From Deltaproteobacteria bacterium (lineage in GTDB: Bacteria > Desulfobacterota > Syntrophia > Syntrophales > UBA5619), in NCBI GenBank assembly GCA_021372695.1, contig JAJFTY010000231.1:1-39741 (forward strand): 39,741 bases of DNA, written 5' to 3'. Within the stretch, counting starts at the first letter, position 1, and every line of letters begins with the position of its first letter. Under the pieces are notes generated by a model. That model was not told the origin of the DNA. It ran no database searches and was given only the letters and a program-made list of their open reading frames with translations. A program made the translations under genes and the position numbers. Positions 39,166 to 39,741 of the stretch are shown here, one piece after another.

Positions 39166-39741
39166 TCATGGGTACAGCTTCTTTATCTTCGCCTTCATTA
39201 CCGGGCTCAATGGCTTGACCAGCTCTACATTGTATGAACCGGTCGGCATCGGCTTGATCGTCGGATCATGGGTTGGGTTCCACTTCGTTGTGGCGTCCCA
39301 AGTCTTAACGATCTGTGCCGCCGCGATGGCATATTGACGCGATGTCGCCGCAGGCGTCCCCTCTTTGACTGCCGGATCAACGTCGGTTGCAACGATGGAA
39401 ATCGTATAGTCGCTGTTGACGTAGATCTCAAAAGTCCGGAACTGCTGAGGGAAATCCCGGAGCGACGGGGATTCGACCTGCCAGAAACCTTTTTCAGGAG
39501 CATTGACCGGATCGGGGGAGATAAAGGCTTTGACGGTATTCAAATGACGATGCCCCGCAAGCCACATGAGCAGATTCGGATGGCTTTGCAGTTCAGCGAT
39601 CAGATTGGGCAGGGTGACGGCATTTTGCGGATCCGTCCACCAACCCATTTCGGAATTGGGCGCCGTCAATTCGACGTCAATCGGTATGTGCGCGGCAATG
39701 ATCATGAGCTGACCTGCCGCATCGCCATCCGCAAGTTCCTT
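39166..39741 (-). CDS. Metallophosphoesterase, C-terminal part (truncated at window edge)
   Basis: The frame is open for 191 codons to the right edge and ends at TGA 39166-39168, so the N-terminus is missing. IIAAHIPI and WLAGHRHLNTV carry the late calcineurin-type metal ligands (the His of AHIPI and the GHxH motif). The upstream motifs (DxH, GDxxD, GNHD) would lie outside the window. The C-terminal text (YNVELVKPLSP) is reminiscent of the TIGR03768-type family, but I cannot verify this. The next gene on the strand is the MltF homologue, 100 nt downstream. Confidence 0.75.
   Translation of the reverse strand, partial: KELADGDAAGQLMIIAAHIPIDVELTAPNSEMGWWTDPQNAVTLPNLIAELQSHPNLLMWLAGHRHLNTVKAFISPDPVNAPEKGFWQVESPSLRDFPQQFRTFEIYVNSDYTISIVATDVDPAVKEGTPAATSRQYAIAAAQIVKTWDATTKWNPTHDPTIKPMPTGSYNVELVKPLSPVMKAKIKKLYP

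Overview
The window is about 39.7 kb of GC-rich bacterial DNA (roughly 60% GC by eye over most of its length, visibly lower in the last 2.7 kb). Gene content suggests an anaerobic member of the Deltaproteobacteria/Desulfobacterota, perhaps a Syntrophia-like lineage: a two-subunit 2-oxoacid:ferredoxin oxidoreductase, a Na+-pump decarboxylase beta/gamma pair, a fused FAD/[4Fe-4S]/CCG hydroxyacid dehydrogenase, a many-PAS hybrid kinase, a PAS-LuxR regulator and a secreted protein ending in a dockerin-like repeat pair. The taxonomy is inferred from gene content. I saw no rRNA, tRNA, CRISPR array or transposase gene.

Layout. (1) 1-6553: a hydroxyacid catabolic block. A truncated FAD-binding oxidase reads leftward. 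A TIM-barrel isomerase/epimerase, a glycerate 2-kinase and a 1014-residue FAD/Fe-S/CCG dehydrogenase read rightward. The divergent spacer has two face-to-face sigma70-like promoters with a 24-bp palindrome between them. (2) 6554-12221: KorB/KorA on the minus strand, converging on the first block at a strong hairpin; then a divergent PAS-LuxR regulator and an OadG-OadB pair on the plus strand, with a structured leader. (3) 12222-18988: a small lipoprotein, a response-regulator adenylate cyclase and a seven-PAS hybrid histidine kinase, all on the minus strand; the last two are 3 nt apart. (4) 18989-26509: one 2506-residue secreted multidomain protein with an internal alpha/alpha-toroid-like domain and a C-terminal dockerin. 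(5) 26737-30267: four minus-strand genes joined by 4-nt overlaps: a dienelactone-hydrolase-like lipoprotein, a small membrane protein, an HD-GYP c-di-GMP phosphodiesterase and a methyltransferase. (6) 30356-37471: a higBA toxin-antitoxin pair and a TetR-controlled tripartite efflux operon (TetR, outer-membrane factor, MacA-like adaptor, MacB-like ATPase and permease). The block is bracketed by two orphan MacB C-terminal tails. Two copies of a dispersed palindromic repeat sit at consecutive gene junctions inside the operon. (7) 37029-39741: a lower-GC end with a 42-residue lipoprotein, an MltF-like lytic transglycosylase and a truncated metallophosphoesterase.

How the parts may work together. 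Blocks 1 and 2 could carry electrons and carbon from 2-hydroxyacids, through 2-oxoacids, to acyl-CoA and reduced ferredoxin, with a Na+-motive decarboxylation step whose carboxyltransferase is not in the window. Blocks 3 and 5 are cAMP and c-di-GMP signalling modules. Block 6 is a self-regulated export cassette that shows recombination scars and repeat insertion.
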